DNA of 64,000 bases. Source: an uncultured bacterium (GTDB taxonomy: Bacteria > Elusimicrobiota > Elusimicrobia > Elusimicrobiales > Elusimicrobiaceae). The stretch lies in assembly GCA_949294095.1 (NCBI GenBank), contig CASFFZ010000010.1, positions 1 to 64,000 on the forward strand. Reading direction: 5' to 3'. The notes under the pieces are model-generated. The model worked only from the letters and a program-made list of their open reading frames with translations, was not told where the DNA came from and searched no databases. Position numbers and translations under genes: made by a program. Positions 41,805 through 51,132 of this stretch are shown here, in pieces. Every line of letters begins with the position of its first letter. Within the stretch, counting starts at the first letter, position 1.

Positions 41805-44597
41805 ATGAAACAAGTCATTGCGTCGCTCGTCAGTATCAGCATCCTTACGCTTGGCCCTTTGCCGGCGCCGGCCCAAGTACCGCAGAAAGCGCTGCAGGCG
41901 GTAAAGGCGGTTGCCAAATCCGGCGTTAAAAAAACAATTGTACCTCCGGTAAAACCCAACCTTTCCGTACCGGCCGTTTCTTTGCCAAAAGCGATGCTCG
42001 CTGCCGAAACCGAACGTTTTGCGGTGCCCCATGTTTCTATAGAATTAAAGCCCGAACAGCAACAGCAGTTGGAACGGGGGATTGCCGTAACGGTAAAAAA
42101 AGCGATGGATCCTTCTTCCTTAACCTTGGCGCAAATCCGCGCGCGGATTGCGCAAGGCAATACCGAACGGCTGGCCCAACGCATTGTAACGTATCCCAAC
42201 CCAAGCGTACGGGAGGGGATGCTTCGCAATGAATTTGTGCAAGTGGCGCTGGCCGGCCACGCCACTTCGGAGCAAATAGAGCAAGCGGCCGATTTTTGGC
42301 GCCAGGACATTCAGCGGGCCATAGACGAATTGCCTAGTCTTCCCGCGGGAGATTTGCCCGCGCTGGCTCAAGCCTATGCGCAAAAAAATAAATCCGTCCG
42401 GGCGGTTTCCGACGCTTTAGCCAGCACGGCCGCTTTAGGGTTGTTTGGCACCCAAGAAGACGCCGCCTTACTGGCAGATTTTTCCAAACAGGCTTCGTCC
42501 ACTTCTTTGGCGCCGCTCGTGCAAACTGCCGCCGCCCGCGCCCTGCTGCGCCTGGGCGCTTTTGACGCGCTCCGGCAGGCAGCCCAGACCGCGGCAGATC
42601 CCGATTTGTGGAAAGGGATTTCCGTCCACACGGCCAAACAAGGTTTTTCTCTGTCCATACCCGCTGGCGCTTCCCTCCCGGCCAACGCCCAAGCCTTTAC
42701 GGACGTTTTAGCCGTTTACGGAAAAATCAACCTCTTGGCGGCGGATCCGTCGGCCGAGGCAACGGCTGTCTATATGAACTTAGGGCGCGCCCGCCCCACA
42801 GCGGCCAGATCGGCACAAAATAATCAACCCGCCCCGCTGGCGTACCTGCCGCACTTGCCGCTCGTACAAACAGCCGCCCCGGCCGATATACAGGCAGAAG
42901 CGTTCTCCGTCCCGTCGCAAGCCGCCGCGGCGGTTTCCAGCCCCACCGGATTTTTAGCACAAGCGGCACGCACCGCTCGGGCGGCAAAACCTCATAGCGC
43001 ATCCCCGCGCTCCGTACGCTTTTTTGCCCGCACGCCCCAAGATGCCGCTTCTGACCGGGCCGGCATACTCTATAGCGGGTTCCCGCTTCCGGCGGTGGCG
43101 GCCGGCTTAAAAAAAGCCTGGTCGTACCTTAAAAAACGCTTCACACCCGCTCCCGCCGCCTTGCGCCCGGAACCGACGATCGCCCAAGGGGGATTAACAG
43201 GCGTTTTTCAGCGGGCCAGCCTTTATTTGGCGTCGTTTGTGATGGGGCTTGAAGTGGCCACCCCGGTGATTGCCAACTTCGGCAGCAGTTTCGGGCTTTC
43301 GTTAAGCGACAACATTTTAGTAGCCGTGGCCACTTATTTGCCGTACTCGCTGGGGGCCTTCTTATCCAATTGGCTGAAGCAAAAAATCGGCCGCAAAGCT
43401 TCTATGAATTTAGGACTTGCGTTGATGGGAGGGGGGTTTACCGCCGGCGTAACATTGTTTGGGCTGAACGGCACTTTCGTGCCGCAGGCCGACGCGTTAT
43501 CCCACTTCTATAACATTTTGGGCTGCATTACCCTGGCCAGCACGGGCGGCGTGTTTGTGCACAATGCCGTCGGGCCGATGATGACGGATTTAAGCGCAGG
43601 CGCCAGCGAACTGGCCCTGCAAAAACGCAACGCCAATACGGAGCTGAGCCGGGCTTTGGGAATGGCGGCCTCGTTTGCGTTTCCGTTCCTTTCTACCAAA
43701 GTACTGGGGATGGACTGGAGCTTGACGTTTGCCCTGCCCATTCCGCTGGTGGCGGCGGCGGCCTTAGGCATTAATTTAGCCCGTATTCCCAACACAAAAC
43801 CCGTGGTGGAAGCCAAGCCGCAGCCCCTGCCGGCCCAAGCCGCGGCCCAAGGCATTAAAAGCAGGCGGGCTTATACGCTGACGTCTTCGCTTTTAAATAA
43901 CGGATATATCCGCTTATTAAAAGAGGAAAAAGGCGTGTTGGCGCTTTTAACCGGACTGCTGACGATGAACGCGGTGGAAATGTCGTTTAACAACGGGTTT
44001 CTGTTTCTGCTTCCGGGGCTGACAACGGATCCTTCTTCCCAATACTTATTTGGATTAGTCCAATTTGCCGCGCCGTTTTTAATCGGGCGGTATCTGGCCC
44101 GAGGGTTTTTAAAATGGTTTCCGAAACGCAATATGAGCGTAGCCACCTTGGGGGCGGCGCTGGGCGGGCTGGCGGCCCTGCCGGTGGCAGACAATGTGTA
44201 CGCGCTGACGGCGGCTTTGTTTGCGGCCGAGGTGGGCATTTCCACCACCTTCACGCTGGCGTTTGCCCGCTCCGCCAAGAACATCCGCACGCAAGACCGT
44301 ATCGTGTCGCTGATTGTAGCCAGTGCGGTTTCCTGCGCGTTTGGCCCCATGCTGCTGACGAACTTGGCGGAAATGTTTATGAGCACCGGCCTGTTTGGAT
44401 CGGCCGGCGCCACCGCGGCTGCGATGATTGGCGTGCCGTCCGCCCTGGCGTTACTCTCAGCCGGTCTTTTTAAACGGGTGGAACGCGTGCAGGCCGCGCC
44501 GGAAAATGCTTTGAACACTGATCCGCAGAAAAACCCGCAACAACGCTTAAGCTGGCTCAAAAAACTGCTTAGCCGCATCAGCGGCAAACGCCCCTGA
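41805..44597 (+). CDS. Secreted N-terminal domain fused to an MFS-like transporter
   Basis: 930 residues. A signal-like segment (MKQVIASLVSISILTLGPLPAPAQ) leads into about 400 mostly helical Ala/Gln-rich residues with HEAT-like stretches (TLAQIRARIAQGNTERLAQRIV; ALLADFSKQASS). After about residue 460 comes an MFS-type membrane domain of about 12 helices: VMGLEVATPVIANFG, YLPYSLGAFLSNWLKQKIGRKASMNLGLALMGGG (loop 2-3 motif with GRK), and GASELALQKRNANTELSRALGMAASFAFPF. The large soluble domain in front of an MFS core is unusual and would be periplasmic. AGAGGAAAC lies upstream. Substrate unknown. Single gene with a terminator. Confidence 0.78.
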   Translation: MKQVIASLVSISILTLGPLPAPAQVPQKALQAVKAVAKSGVKKTIVPPVKPNLSVPAVSLPKAMLAAETERFAVPHVSIELKPEQQQQLERGIAVTVKKAMDPSSLTLAQIRARIAQGNTERLAQRIVTYPNPSVREGMLRNEFVQVALAGHATSEQIEQAADFWRQDIQRAIDELPSLPAGDLPALAQAYAQKNKSVRAVSDALASTAALGLFGTQEDAALLADFSKQASSTSLAPLVQTAAARALLRLGAFDALRQAAQTAADPDLWKGISVHTAKQGFSLSIPAGASLPANAQAFTDVLAVYGKINLLAADPSAEATAVYMNLGRARPTAARSAQNNQPAPLAYLPHLPLVQTAAPADIQAEAFSVPSQAAAAVSSPTGFLAQAARTARAAKPHSASPRSVRFFARTPQDAASDRAGILYSGFPLPAVAAGLKKAWSYLKKRFTPAPAALRPEPTIAQGGLTGVFQRASLYLASFVMGLEVATPVIANFGSSFGLSLSDNILVAVATYLPYSLGAFLSNWLKQKIGRKASMNLGLALMGGGFTAGVTLFGLNGTFVPQADALSHFYNILGCITLASTGGVFVHNAVGPMMTDLSAGASELALQKRNANTELSRALGMAASFAFPFLSTKVLGMDWSLTFALPIPLVAAAALGINLARIPNTKPVVEAKPQPLPAQAAAQGIKSRRAYTLTSSLLNNGYIRLLKEEKGVLALLTGLLTMNAVEMSFNNGFLFLLPGLTTDPSSQYLFGLVQFAAPFLIGRYLARGFLKWFPKRNMSVATLGAALGGLAALPVADNVYALTAALFAAEVGISTTFTLAFARSAKNIRTQDRIVSLIVASAVSCAFGPMLLTNLAEMFMSTGLFGSAGATAAAMIGVPSALALLSAGLFKRVERVQAAPENALNTDPQKNPQQRLSWLKKLLSRISGKRP

Positions 44598-44640
44598 CGG
44601 CCGACAGCTTTTCTCAAACCGGTTGCCAAATACACAAAAA

Positions 44641-44668
44641 AGCCGCCCTGCCCAAAGGCAGGACGGCT
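44641..44668. terminator. Bidirectional terminator
   Basis: AGCCGCCCTGCC pairs with GGCAGGACGGCT with one mismatch, CAAA loop. T-rich on the minus side for the efflux operon. Confidence 0.8.
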
Positions 44669-44687
44669 AATTTACCCCCGAACGGAC

Positions 44688-45914
44688 TTATTCGTAGCGC
44701 AGCGCGTCAATGGGTGTTAATTTAGACGCCTTATACGCCGGATAAAACCCGAAGAAAATACCCGTTGCCGCCGAAAACCCAACCGACAGCAAAATGGCCG
44801 ACAGGCTCAGCTCGGCCGGAATGGTGGAATGCGCCGCCACCAACAGCGTGATAATCACCCCTAGAATAATCCCTATCAGCCCGCCGATACAGGAGAGGGT
44901 AACCGATTCCACCAAAAACTGCAGGCGGATATCCCAGCTGGTAGCGCCGATGGCCATACGGATGCCGATTTCACGCGTGCGTTCGGTTACGGACACCAAC
45001 ATAATGTTCATCACTCCGATACCGCCCACAATCAGCGATACCGCCCCAATGGCGCCCAACAGAAGGCTCATCGTTTTGCCCATGGTTTTGGCCTGCTCAA
45101 TAAACGAGGCAAAGTCGTCCAGCTGGAAATCGTCCTTCCCCAGCGGATGAATGCGGTGGGTGTTGCGAACGGCATTTTGAATGTCCACCTTAGTGTTTTC
45201 AATGGTATTAAAATCAGCCACTTTAATGACCACGCGGTCTAGGGCGCGGCGGTCGGACTTATTCCAGCCCGCGTTCATTTTTACTTTTCCGGTGGTATAG
45301 GGGATTAAGGCCCCTTCGTCCATATCAAACCCCATACCGCTCTGGCCGGTTTTTTTGATGACGCCCACCACTTTAAAAGGGATATTATCCAACACCACGG
45401 TTTTATTGAGCGGATCCACGTCGCTGAAAATCGTCTGCGCAGCGGACGCGCCCAATACAATCACCTGGGCGTAATCGTTCACTTCGCGCTGGGTAAATTT
45501 CCGGCCGCTTTCAATGGGCCAGTCGTAGGTTAAAAAGATATCCGGATCGGTTGCCAGCACGCTAAGCGCCACGCTGGTGTTGGAATACTTGACGTCAAAG
45601 CTGGTGGTAATATACGGGGCGGCCGCGGCCACGCCGTCGAGCTCGCGGATGGCGTAAACATCGTCCATCGTTACGTCTTTGGGGGAGGAAATGCTTTCAT
45701 CCAAATCCCACGGCTGGCGCAGAAACAAAATGTTGGTGCCAAAGCGGGCCACGCTGTCGGTAACGCTTTTTTGCGCGCCGGAACCGACCGCCAACATGGT
45801 AATAACCGCCGACACGCCGATTACAATACCCAAACTGGTTAAAGCGGCGCGCATTTTGTTGGCAAAAATGGCTTTGAGCGAAATTTTAAAAATAGCGTAA
45901 AAAGAATCCCACAT
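44688..45914 (-). CDS. MacB-type ABC transporter permease
   Basis: 408 residues from ATG 45914, preceded by GAGG at nine bases; an ATG at 45929 would overlap the ATPase gene more. One helix near the N-terminus (MRAALTSLGIVIGVSAVITMLAVGSG), a periplasmic MacB-PCD domain (about 45-270), then three helices from SLLLGAIGAVSLIVGGIGVMNIMLVSVTERTREIGIRMA onward. It couples ATP hydrolysis to extrusion through MacA and TolC. Here ATPase and permease are separate, unlike E. coli MacB. Last gene of the four-gene operon. Confidence 0.92.
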   Translation of the reverse strand: MWDSFYAIFKISLKAIFANKMRAALTSLGIVIGVSAVITMLAVGSGAQKSVTDSVARFGTNILFLRQPWDLDESISSPKDVTMDDVYAIRELDGVAAAAPYITTSFDVKYSNTSVALSVLATDPDIFLTYDWPIESGRKFTQREVNDYAQVIVLGASAAQTIFSDVDPLNKTVVLDNIPFKVVGVIKKTGQSGMGFDMDEGALIPYTTGKVKMNAGWNKSDRRALDRVVIKVADFNTIENTKVDIQNAVRNTHRIHPLGKDDFQLDDFASFIEQAKTMGKTMSLLLGAIGAVSLIVGGIGVMNIMLVSVTERTREIGIRMAIGATSWDIRLQFLVESVTLSCIGGLIGIILGVIITLLVAAHSTIPAELSLSAILLSVGFSAATGIFFGFYPAYKASKLTPIDALRYE

Positions 45915-45915
45915 A

Positions 45916-46599
45916 TTATTTAACCTCATCGCTTATTTTTTCGCCGTCTTTAAATTTAATGAGCCGCGACGCATATTCCGCAATGTCCGGCTCGTGCGTA
46001 ATCAGGATAATGGTTTTGCCCATTTCTTTATTTAACCGCGTGAATAAATCCATTACTTCAATACTCATTTTCGTATCCAAGTTGCCGGTCGGCTCGTCGG
46101 CAAAGATAATGGGCGCATCGCACACCAGCGAGCGGGCAATCGCCACGCGCTGCTGCTGGCCGCCCGAAAGCTGGTTGGGCAGGTGAAAAGCGCGCTTTTC
46201 AAGCCCGACGGCCGTCAGCGCCGCCATGGCTTTTTCCCGGCGCAAATGCGCGGGGGTGTGGTTGTAAATCATCGGCAGTTCCACATTTTCCACCGCCGTG
46301 GTGCGCTTAATGAGGTTAAACCCCTGAAACACAAATCCGATTTTGCGGTTGCGCACGCCCGCCAGTTCCGACAAATCCGTAGCCGTTACGTCAATGCCGT
46401 CCAAAATATATTTGCCCCGGGTGGGTTTATCCAGGCAGCCCAAAATGTTCATAAAAGTGGACTTGCCCGAACCGGAAGGCCCCATCACGGCCACGAATTC
46501 GCCTTTTTCAATAGACACGCTGACGCCGTTTAAAGCTTTTACTTCCACGTCGCCAAGCGTATAGATTTTGTACAAATCCCGCGTATCAATCAGCGCCAT
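45916..46599 (-). CDS. MacB/LolD-type ABC transporter ATPase
   Basis: 227 residues. Walker A MGPSGSGKST, Q loop FVFQGFNL, signature LSGGQQQRVAIARSL, Walker B IIFADEPTGNLD and the switch His in LITHEPD. MacB/LolD/FtsE class. It powers the permease encoded next. Stands 9 bases after the MacA-like gene. Confidence 0.94.
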   Translation of the reverse strand: MALIDTRDLYKIYTLGDVEVKALNGVSVSIEKGEFVAVMGPSGSGKSTFMNILGCLDKPTRGKYILDGIDVTATDLSELAGVRNRKIGFVFQGFNLIKRTTAVENVELPMIYNHTPAHLRREKAMAALTAVGLEKRAFHLPNQLSGGQQQRVAIARSLVCDAPIIFADEPTGNLDTKMSIEVMDLFTRLNKEMGKTIILITHEPDIAEYASRLIKFKDGEKISDEVK

Positions 46600-46608
46600 A
46601 GCCGCCTC

Positions 46609-47850
46609 CTAGCGCCGTCTGCCCGGCCGCGGCGGGCCCATTTGGGTGCTGGTGCTGGCTTGGAGGTTGTTTTCGCCCACAATTACCATATCGCCTTCCT
46701 GCACGTCCCCGCCGGTAATTTCCGTTTGTTTGGTGGCAATAATGCCAATCGTTACGTCCACCCGGTGGGGCTGCTGCATGCCCGGATCCATCTTCCACAC
46801 GCCGGTATTTTCGTACTTGTTGGCATTGGTGGAGGGGGAGAAGCGCAGCGCCTCGTTGGGTACCAGCAGGACGTCTTTTTTATCCTGCGTGCGGATGGTT
46901 AACGTGGCGGTCATGCCGGGTTTTAAGCGCAAATCCGCGTTATCCACGTCAATAATAACGGTATAGGTGGTGCTGCTGGAGGAGGTGGTGGTAGAGTCGG
47001 ACGTGTCCACATAATTCGTGCGGACTTGGCGCACCACCCCTTTAAATTTTTCGCCTACATAGCCGTCCAAGGTAAAATCGGCCTCCTGACCGGGCTGGAT
47101 TTTGACGATATCCGCCTCGGATACTTTGGCCTCCACCTGCATTTTGGTCAAATCCTGCGCCACGACAAAAAGCTCCGGCGTAGAAAATCCGGCCGTAATG
47201 GTTTGCCCTTCGCTTACTTTGCGGGTTAACACCACGCCGTCAATGGGGGAGACGATCTTGGTGTTGGACAAATCTTTTTCCGCCGTATCCAGGTTGGACT
47301 GCGCCTGCACCACGTTGGCCTGCGCCGAGTTTAAACTGCTTTTTGCATTCACATAAGCCAGCTCGTATTCTTCCAAATTGACTTTGGACACATAGTCTTT
47401 TTCATACAGGGCCTGGTAGCGTTCGTAGTTCTTTTTGGCCAGGCGGTAGGAAACGTCGGCCGAGGCCAAGCTTTCTTTGGCCGAAGAGAGGCGCGCCTTG
47501 GCTTCTTCCAGCGAAGCCAAAATTTGCGTTTGGTCAATAATGGCCATTAAGTCGCCTTTTTTGACTTCGGTGTTATAGTCCACATAAATTTTTAAAATTT
47601 CGCCGGAAACCAACGCGCCCACTTCCGTGGTGTTTACCGGATTAATCGGGCCGGAGGCTTCTACAATATCCACAATGTCGCCCCGTTTCACGCGCGCCAG
47701 CTTAAACTGCGGCACGGGCGGCGCCGAAAAAAAGGCCGCTTTCACGCCCCATGCCGCCGCCAACAGCAGCAGCACAATCAGCGTTTTTTTCCACCACGCC
47801 ATTTTCCAAAACCGTTTAAACATACGTTTAAATATATTTTCCTTTTTCAT
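46609..47850 (-). CDS. MacA-like periplasmic adaptor (HlyD/RND family)
   Basis: 413 residues. An N-terminal anchor helix (TLIVLLLLAAAWGVKAAFF) precedes the family domains. RVKRGDIVDIVEASGPINPV starts the lipoyl/beta-barrel part; a coiled-coil hairpin covers about 105-190 (ARLSSAKESLASADVSYRLAKKNYERY); VDGVVLTRKVSEGQTI-like text closes the lipoyl half. The C-terminus carries a Pro/Arg-rich tail. It bridges the MacB permease and the TolC-like channel. One base separates it from the TolC gene. Confidence 0.92.
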   Translation of the reverse strand: MKKENIFKRMFKRFWKMAWWKKTLIVLLLLAAAWGVKAAFFSAPPVPQFKLARVKRGDIVDIVEASGPINPVNTTEVGALVSGEILKIYVDYNTEVKKGDLMAIIDQTQILASLEEAKARLSSAKESLASADVSYRLAKKNYERYQALYEKDYVSKVNLEEYELAYVNAKSSLNSAQANVVQAQSNLDTAEKDLSNTKIVSPIDGVVLTRKVSEGQTITAGFSTPELFVVAQDLTKMQVEAKVSEADIVKIQPGQEADFTLDGYVGEKFKGVVRQVRTNYVDTSDSTTTSSSSTTYTVIIDVDNADLRLKPGMTATLTIRTQDKKDVLLVPNEALRFSPSTNANKYENTGVWKMDPGMQQPHRVDVTIGIIATKQTEITGGDVQEGDMVIVGENNLQASTSTQMGPPRPGRRR

Positions 47851-47851
47851 A

Positions 47852-49297
47852 TTAATTCGTCCCCATTGCTTGTTTCAAATCCGCCACGGCGGAAGCATAG
47901 TCATACCGCGCCGTCAATAAACTCAGTTCCGCATCCGTATAGGCCACTTCGGCGTCTTTGAGTTCAATAATATCTCCGATTCCCTCGTTATAGCGCCCGC
48001 GGGAAAGATCCAAATTTTCTTTGGCCTTTTCCACATTCAGCTCTGCAATCGGGATGCTTTCGGCCGCTTCCTGCATTTTGATATAGGCGCTTTGCACTTC
48101 CAAAAATACGTTGTTAAGCAAGCTGCGGCTGGTGTTGAGGGTGTTCTCCAACGAAATTTTAGCCTGCTTGACGCCGTTATACGTCTTAAGCGCATTAAAA
48201 ATCGGAATTTCTACCGAAGCCATCAGCCGGGCTTCTTCGTTATCCAGCGAAAAATCGTCCCCGTATTTGGAAAACCCCGCCGAAAAAGAGAACGTGGGGA
48301 AAAAGCCCGCTTTGGCCTGATTGAGCTTCAGCCGGCTGATGCGCACATCCGTATGCGCCGAAAGCACATCCGGGCGGTTGGCATAGGCGGTTTGAACGGC
48401 CTGGTCAAAGGGCATGTCAAATTTTTCAAACGTAAGAATTTCTTCTATCTCCAAGGTTTTGGGGGTGGTTACGCCCATGCTGTTGGCCAGCTCGGCCGAG
48501 GCCGTTTTGACCAAGTTCTTGGCGCGGATGAGGCTGAGTTCCTCGTTGTTTAAATTGACTTCCGCCGTCGTTACGTCCACTTTCGGGCGCAGCCCCAAGC
48601 GGTAATACTCGGCGGCGCGTTCGTACTGGTCTTGGTACAAATCGCGCGATTGGGTGCGAATGGCCACCGCGCGCACTGCCGAAATTAAGGCATAATAGTT
48701 TTTCTTAACGGTGCGGATCAAATCGTTTTTGACGCTGTCCACATTCAGTTCCGCCTGCTCCAGCGCCAGCTGCTGGGTTTTTACGTTGCGGGCAATATCC
48801 GTAATGCCGCTGATTGAAAGCTGGGCCTGGGCGTATACGTCCGACGAGCCGTGATCCGTGCGGGAGGAACCGTCCATTTTGCTGTTGGTATAATTCTGCG
48901 AGGCGCCCGCGGTAACCGTAGGCAAAAACTCGGATTTGGCCAGATTTAAATTGACGTGCGCATTCTGCAAATTAAGCTGCGCGCTGACGGCCTGCGGGCT
49001 GTTGGCCAGCGCAATGCGGATGCAGTCCTCCAGCGTCAGCTTGCCGTTGATATCCGGCAGCGGTTGGCCGTCTGCATCCCGCAGCACCATGGCCGGATTT
49101 TCGTTTTTGGCCGGGTGGACGGGTTTGGTGTCCGATTCCTGCCCCGCGCCGCCCGCGGGGGGAACCACCGCATCCTTTGCCGCTTGGGCCGCGGCGGAAG
49201 AGGGTTCGGCCGAAGGCGCAGGGGCAACCTCCTCGCTCCAGGAGCAGAGGGCGGTGCAAAGAAAAACGGTACTTAGAAAAAGTTTAAAATGTTTCAT
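47852..49297 (-). CDS. TolC-family outer-membrane efflux channel
   Basis: 481 residues from ATG 49297 (the longer frame lacks a signal peptide at its end). Signal peptide MKHFKLFLSTVFLCTALCSWS, then an Ala/Pro-rich stretch to about 75. Two OEP repeats of long helices follow (LTLEDCIRIALANSPQAVSAQLNLQNA; RYNEGIGDIIELKDAEVAYTDAEL). TATAAT lies six bases before the ATG on minus, so the message may have almost no leader. First gene of the efflux operon. Confidence 0.92.
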   Translation of the reverse strand: MKHFKLFLSTVFLCTALCSWSEEVAPAPSAEPSSAAAQAAKDAVVPPAGGAGQESDTKPVHPAKNENPAMVLRDADGQPLPDINGKLTLEDCIRIALANSPQAVSAQLNLQNAHVNLNLAKSEFLPTVTAGASQNYTNSKMDGSSRTDHGSSDVYAQAQLSISGITDIARNVKTQQLALEQAELNVDSVKNDLIRTVKKNYYALISAVRAVAIRTQSRDLYQDQYERAAEYYRLGLRPKVDVTTAEVNLNNEELSLIRAKNLVKTASAELANSMGVTTPKTLEIEEILTFEKFDMPFDQAVQTAYANRPDVLSAHTDVRISRLKLNQAKAGFFPTFSFSAGFSKYGDDFSLDNEEARLMASVEIPIFNALKTYNGVKQAKISLENTLNTSRSLLNNVFLEVQSAYIKMQEAAESIPIAELNVEKAKENLDLSRGRYNEGIGDIIELKDAEVAYTDAELSLLTARYDYASAVADLKQAMGTN

Positions 49298-49491
49298 AGA
49301 GATATTATATAAATTTGTTATGTTTTTCAGACGAAAGTGCACGGCGTTTGCGCCGCGCCGCCTTTATTTAAACACAAAACCTGCCCCAATTATTGCATTC
49401 GGCGGCTCCCACATACAACCGGCCCTTCCCAACCGCCGCTTGCAACGGCCGCAGCAAGGGCCCGAAAAGAGCGAAGAAACAAAAAGAATTA

Positions 49492-49497
49492 TATAAT
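49492..49497 (+). promoter_or_regulatory. -10 box implying a near-leaderless mRNA for the DUF486 gene
   Basis: TATAAT ten bases before the ATG at 49507; the start point would be about three bases upstream of the ATG. No clear -35 and no ribosome-binding site. Confidence 0.45.
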
Positions 49498-49506
49498 ATT
49501 AGTATT

Positions 49507-49839
49507 ATGTGGAAAACCGTCGCGCTTCTGTGCGCTTCTAACCTATTTATGACGGTGGCTTGGTATGGCCATCTTAAATTTAAAAACCGTGCCCTGTGGC
49601 TGGTGATTTTAGCCAGCTGGGGCATTGCTTTTTTTGAATACTGTCTGCAAGTGCCGGCGAACCGAATCGGCAGTGATTACTTTTCCGTTACCCAGCTCAA
49701 GGTAATGCAGGAAGTTATTACACTGGCGGTGTTTGCCGGTTTTTCGGCGCTTTATTTTAAAGAAAGTTTTAAATGGAATCACTTGGTAGGGTTTGCCTGT
49801 TTGGTGGCGGCCGTATTTTTTGTATTCAAAAAATGGTAA
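49507..49839 (+). CDS. DUF486 small membrane protein (DMT superfamily)
   Basis: 110 residues, four helices. Signature: TVALLCASNLFMTVAWYGHLKF at the start, ILASWGIAFFEYCLQVPANRIG, and LKVMQEVITLAVFAGFSALYF. DUF486 belongs to the drug/metabolite transporter clan; role unknown. The next gene starts nine bases after the stop. Confidence 0.9.
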   Translation: MWKTVALLCASNLFMTVAWYGHLKFKNRALWLVILASWGIAFFEYCLQVPANRIGSDYFSVTQLKVMQEVITLAVFAGFSALYFKESFKWNHLVGFACLVAAVFFVFKKW

Positions 49840-49848
49840 AAAGAATAT

Positions 49849-50361
49849 ATGAAAAACAAACACCGCCTGTTTATTAAAATGGCAGAATTGGTGGCGGAAC
49901 AGTCCACCTGCTGCCGGCTGCAAGTGGGGGCCGTATTGGTAAAAGACAACCGCGTCATCAGCATGGGGTTTAACGGCACGCCTACGGGCCAGCTGCACTG
50001 CGAAGACAATTTTAAAACCATTTACGAGCAATCGTACCGCGACAAATTCCCTACGTATGCGGATTTTGTCGCCAGCCGCACGTTTTACGACCTGCACGGG
50101 AAATGGTCGGTAGAAAACGAACTGCACGCCGAACAAAACGCCATCTCCTTTGCCGCCAAAAACGGCATTGCCACGCAAGGAGCGTCGGTATATGTTACGT
50201 GGTCGCCGTGCGTGCACTGTGCCAAAGTCATTGTAAGCGCCGGAATTAAAAAGGTGTTTTACAAAAATATGTACGACCGCAGCCAAGACGGCATTATTTT
50301 TCTGGCCCGCAACGGCATTGAATGCCGCCAGCTGACCGAAAAAGACATCGCCGCCAACTAA
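49849..50361 (+). CDS. dCMP/cytidine deaminase-family protein
   Basis: 170 residues. Zinc site ENELHAEQNAI (His and catalytic Glu) and WSPCVHCAKVI (two Cys). AEQSTCCRLQVGAVLVKDNRVISMGFNGTP is typical of dCMP deaminases, and the inserted stretch before HAE fits that family. It would turn dCMP into dUMP for thymidylate synthesis. Nine bases after the DUF486 gene, before a TPR gene. Confidence 0.9.
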   Translation: MKNKHRLFIKMAELVAEQSTCCRLQVGAVLVKDNRVISMGFNGTPTGQLHCEDNFKTIYEQSYRDKFPTYADFVASRTFYDLHGKWSVENELHAEQNAISFAAKNGIATQGASVYVTWSPCVHCAKVIVSAGIKKVFYKNMYDRSQDGIIFLARNGIECRQLTEKDIAAN

Positions 50362-50392
50362 ACCCGCTCATATTTTACTATAATGGAGTTAT

Positions 50393-51052
50393 ATGACTAA
50401 ACAAAATACCTCTTCCGTAGAACAAAAAGACTTTCTCGTGTCGTTTTTATCCGGCATTATTGGCTTTTGCAAAAAGAATAAAAAAGGCGTCCTAACCGCC
50501 TTGGTTATTTTGGTGCTGGCGGCCGCCATCGGCGGCGGGTATGCGGCCCATGTAAAAAAAGTAACGCAAAACTCTTGGGCGGCCTATTACTCGGCGCAAG
50601 TGGCGCTGTTAAGCGGCCAGGAACAAGAAGGCTTTGCGCTGGTGGATCAGCTGGCCAAAGATTACCCCGGCTCCGATGCTTCGCAATATGCCCTGCTGAT
50701 GAAAGCGGATCTGCTCTACAGCACCGAAAATTACGCCCAAGCGGCAGACGTATATAAAGAACTGCTTGTTTCCAATAATCCTACGGTTTCCGCGGTAGCC
50801 GCGCTTTCTTTGGCGGCGGCGCAGCAAGCTGTAAAAGATTACAAATCCGCTGCAGAAGGGATGACCCGGTTTATTTCCAATAATCCCAAACACTTCGCTT
50901 TGCCGCAAGCCTATTTAACCTTGGCTATGAGCCAAGAACTCGCCGGCAACAAAACCGAAGCGCTAAACGCCTACCAACATTTGGCCGATGCCTACGCCCA
51001 AACGTATTTTGGGGAGCTTGCCAAACAAAAGTTGGCGGAACTGCAAAAATAA
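50393..51052 (+). CDS. YfgM-like membrane-anchored TPR protein
   Basis: 219 residues. Cytoplasmic N-terminus of about 35 residues, one helix at about 36-55 (GVLTALVILVLAAAIGGGYAA), then tetratricopeptide-like helical repeats (YPGSDASQYALLMKADLLYSTENYAQAADVYKELL). The plan matches YfgM/TPR_21 proteins that work with periplasmic chaperones near the Sec translocon. GGAG precedes the ATG. Confidence 0.82.
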   Translation: MTKQNTSSVEQKDFLVSFLSGIIGFCKKNKKGVLTALVILVLAAAIGGGYAAHVKKVTQNSWAAYYSAQVALLSGQEQEGFALVDQLAKDYPGSDASQYALLMKADLLYSTENYAQAADVYKELLVSNNPTVSAVAALSLAAAQQAVKDYKSAAEGMTRFISNNPKHFALPQAYLTLAMSQELAGNKTEALNAYQHLADAYAQTYFGELAKQKLAELQK

Positions 51053-51132
51053 TTTGATGTATATCCCGTCCGGTTCTTCCGGGCGGAATTTTGTTTAACC
51101 CCAAACTAAAATCACAAAAACAGAGGAACTGC

